Below are positions 62,490 through 64,000 of a stretch of 64,000 nt of DNA, one piece after another (the first letter of the stretch is position 1; every line of letters begins with the position of its first letter). The notes under the pieces are model-generated. The model made no database searches. It was not told the DNA's origin and was given only the letters and a program-made list of their open reading frames with translations. A program made the position numbers and the translations under genes. The stretch is from the NCBI RefSeq assembly GCF_964204645.1, contig NC_134034.1, forward strand, positions 12,901,962 to 12,965,961, given 5' to 3'. This stretch comes from Tubulanus polymorphus (lineage: Eukaryota; Nemertea; Palaeonemertea; Tubulaniformes; Tubulanidae).

Positions 62490-62850
62490 TTCCAATTGAC
62501 TCTAACTCACAACTGGGTCCTGCGTTCAGAGTTAACTCTAACTCACAACTGTGGAACTGGGTCCCGAGTTAACTTTAACTCACAACTGTGGAACTGGATC
62601 CTAAGCTCACAGTTAACTCTATACTAGGGATAGCATGCAGAGTTAACTCTATTAAAAACTCACAACCGTGGAACTGAGGTTCCGAGTTCAGAGTGAACTC
62701 TAACTCACAACTGTGGAACTGGGTCCTGAATAAACTTTAACTCACAACTGTGGAACTGGATTCTGAGTTCACAGTTAACTCAGGATCCAGTTTCATAGTT
62801 GTGAGTTAAAGTTAGCCGCTCAGAGTCCGAACTGGGTCCTGAATTCGGAT
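62490..62850. repeat. GTGGAACTGGGTCC tandem array
   Basis: Diverged units of TTAACTCTAACTCACAACTG and TGGAACTGGGTCCTGAG; the last part (62780-62850) is inverted (GGATCCAGTTTCATAGTTG), making a fold-back. Confidence 0.8.
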
Positions 62851-63239
62851 TAAACAAACTAGAGTTTTACAAACAAATTAAGGAGTGATCATTATTTAGA
62901 TAGCAATCACTGTTTTATCATATACAGATAGGGGTTGATGGTTTATAACAACAAACGTGTGACTGAACTCTTACTTCCTCGATTATTGTAACCTTTGTAT
63001 CTATCAAATTATCCTTTACGCACCCTATCCTGGTTCGAATATCTGTATATTTATATATAGACCTTGTTCATAGATCCTGGTTCCCGGTAAACCAAAACCC
63101 CGAACTATATTCATTTATGTCGTGCAAACATTCACAAATGAATCACTATTGAAACTAATATCGAATTCGTTTTTTTTTCTAGAGAGATCTATGTATGGAT
63201 TGCTTCTCACCAAAACCTGGTATCAGTAATAGCCACCAA

Positions 63240-63530
63240 CCTCTTTCTTAACCCGGCCCCAGCCTTTCCCGACCCCAGCCCAAGCACCCGCTTCTTTCTT
63301 ACCCGGCGCGGACCGATCTACACCTCTCCAACCCCAGCCCAACCACCCACTCTACCTGGCCCAACCACAACTTCTCCCCACTCAGCCCAACCTAAATTTC
63401 TCCAGACCCAGCCTCACCTTAACTACTCCGGCCCCGCCCAACCTCAACTTCTCCACACCCAGCCCAACTTAAGTTTCTCCAGCTCCAGCCAAACCTAAAC
63501 TCTTCCTGACCCACTCCCTCGTCCAACCTC
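63240..63530 (+). repeat. ~25-30 bp degenerate C-rich minisatellite
   Basis: Around ten diverged units of CCCAGCCCAACCTAAACTTC TCC type. No ORF of interest. Confidence 0.75.
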
Positions 63531-63758
63531 TCCCAGCTCGTTGTAAGCCTACATGTAGTGGACGGATCTTTTTAGGGGACACAGACAAATAATTGCAGGT
63601 CATTTTGTTCTAGAATCTCTGTTTATGTAGATGCTTAGAAAATGGTCAATTTATTTCAAACATTTTCTTAAAATGAAGTCGATGGAATGATTTTATTTAA
63701 ATCGAATTGAATAAGTTTCGTTTTCGTCAATTTCGCTATCAAGTAATCATAAACATTA

Positions 63759-64000
63759 ATAAGATAAATACCCACTATCTACAAATTAAAAGAATTTAAA
63801 AACAAGAAATTTATTAATTCGAACAATCTAAGATATATAAAATACACGACGTTTCGATCTCACCCTAGAGATCACTGTCAGGTGAGATCATGTCCACACC
63901 TGACGATGATCTCTAGGGTGAGATCGAAACGTCGTGTATTTTTGATTGAATGAATAAATTCTTGTTCTTTTAATCTGTAGATAGTGGGTTTTTATCTGAT
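63759..64000. mobile_element. Fold-back element reaching the window end
   Basis: ATAAGATAAATACCCACTAT at 63759 is mirrored by GTGGGTTTTTATCTGAT at the end. Inner arms pair across TACACGACGTTTCGATCTC and ACCCTAGAGATCA. Arms of about 110-125 bp, only a short loop. A deletion derivative lies at 13681-13815. Confidence 0.85.

Overview
The window is animal (metazoan) nuclear DNA. Genes are split into short exons with GT-AG introns, minisatellites and MITEs are dense, and gene content is animal-specific (BAMBI-type TGF-beta pseudoreceptors, a white-type ABCG transporter). A marine invertebrate, perhaps a lophotrochozoan, is my guess; the sequence alone does not settle the phylum. All gene models were read by hand from splice sites, reading frame and family similarity; no search was run.

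Layout. (1) 1-5250 (+): the last eight exons of POLR1B, the second-largest RNA polymerase I subunit; its 5' part lies outside. (2) 6511-19521 (-): a diverged BAMBI-like pseudoreceptor in four exons with an 11.7 kb first intron, convergent with POLR1B. (3) 24650-31814 (+): a clear BAMBI orthologue in three exons, head-to-head with (2) across about 5.1 kb. (4) 33785-47727 (+): a white-type ABCG half-transporter, 18 constitutive-type coding positions, with one position (TM1-loop-TM2) represented by a tandem array of six open exon versions plus one broken copy. (5) 50093-52257 (-): tentative small secreted peptide gene. (6) 60765-61151 (-): a 70-residue signal peptide + Ser/Thr stub + GPI-type tail protein, followed upstream by a possible second hydrophobic terminal exon at 61437-61657. 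The rest is intergenic or intronic DNA made largely of tandem repeats and small inverted-repeat elements.

Most notable: the exon array at 41423-44364, in which every copy starts and ends in phase 0 and encodes the same membrane hairpin with a different extracellular loop, as expected of mutually exclusive exons; and two unrelated introns (POLR1B 172-746, ABCG 37921-38084) in which the 3' splice junction itself, intron end plus the first bases of the exon, has been tandemly copied many times, leaving a ladder of decoy acceptors. The two BAMBI genes share intron phases and a membrane segment and look like an inverted duplication; together they would act at the cell surface as brakes on BMP/activin signalling. 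The other genes have no evident functional link to each other.
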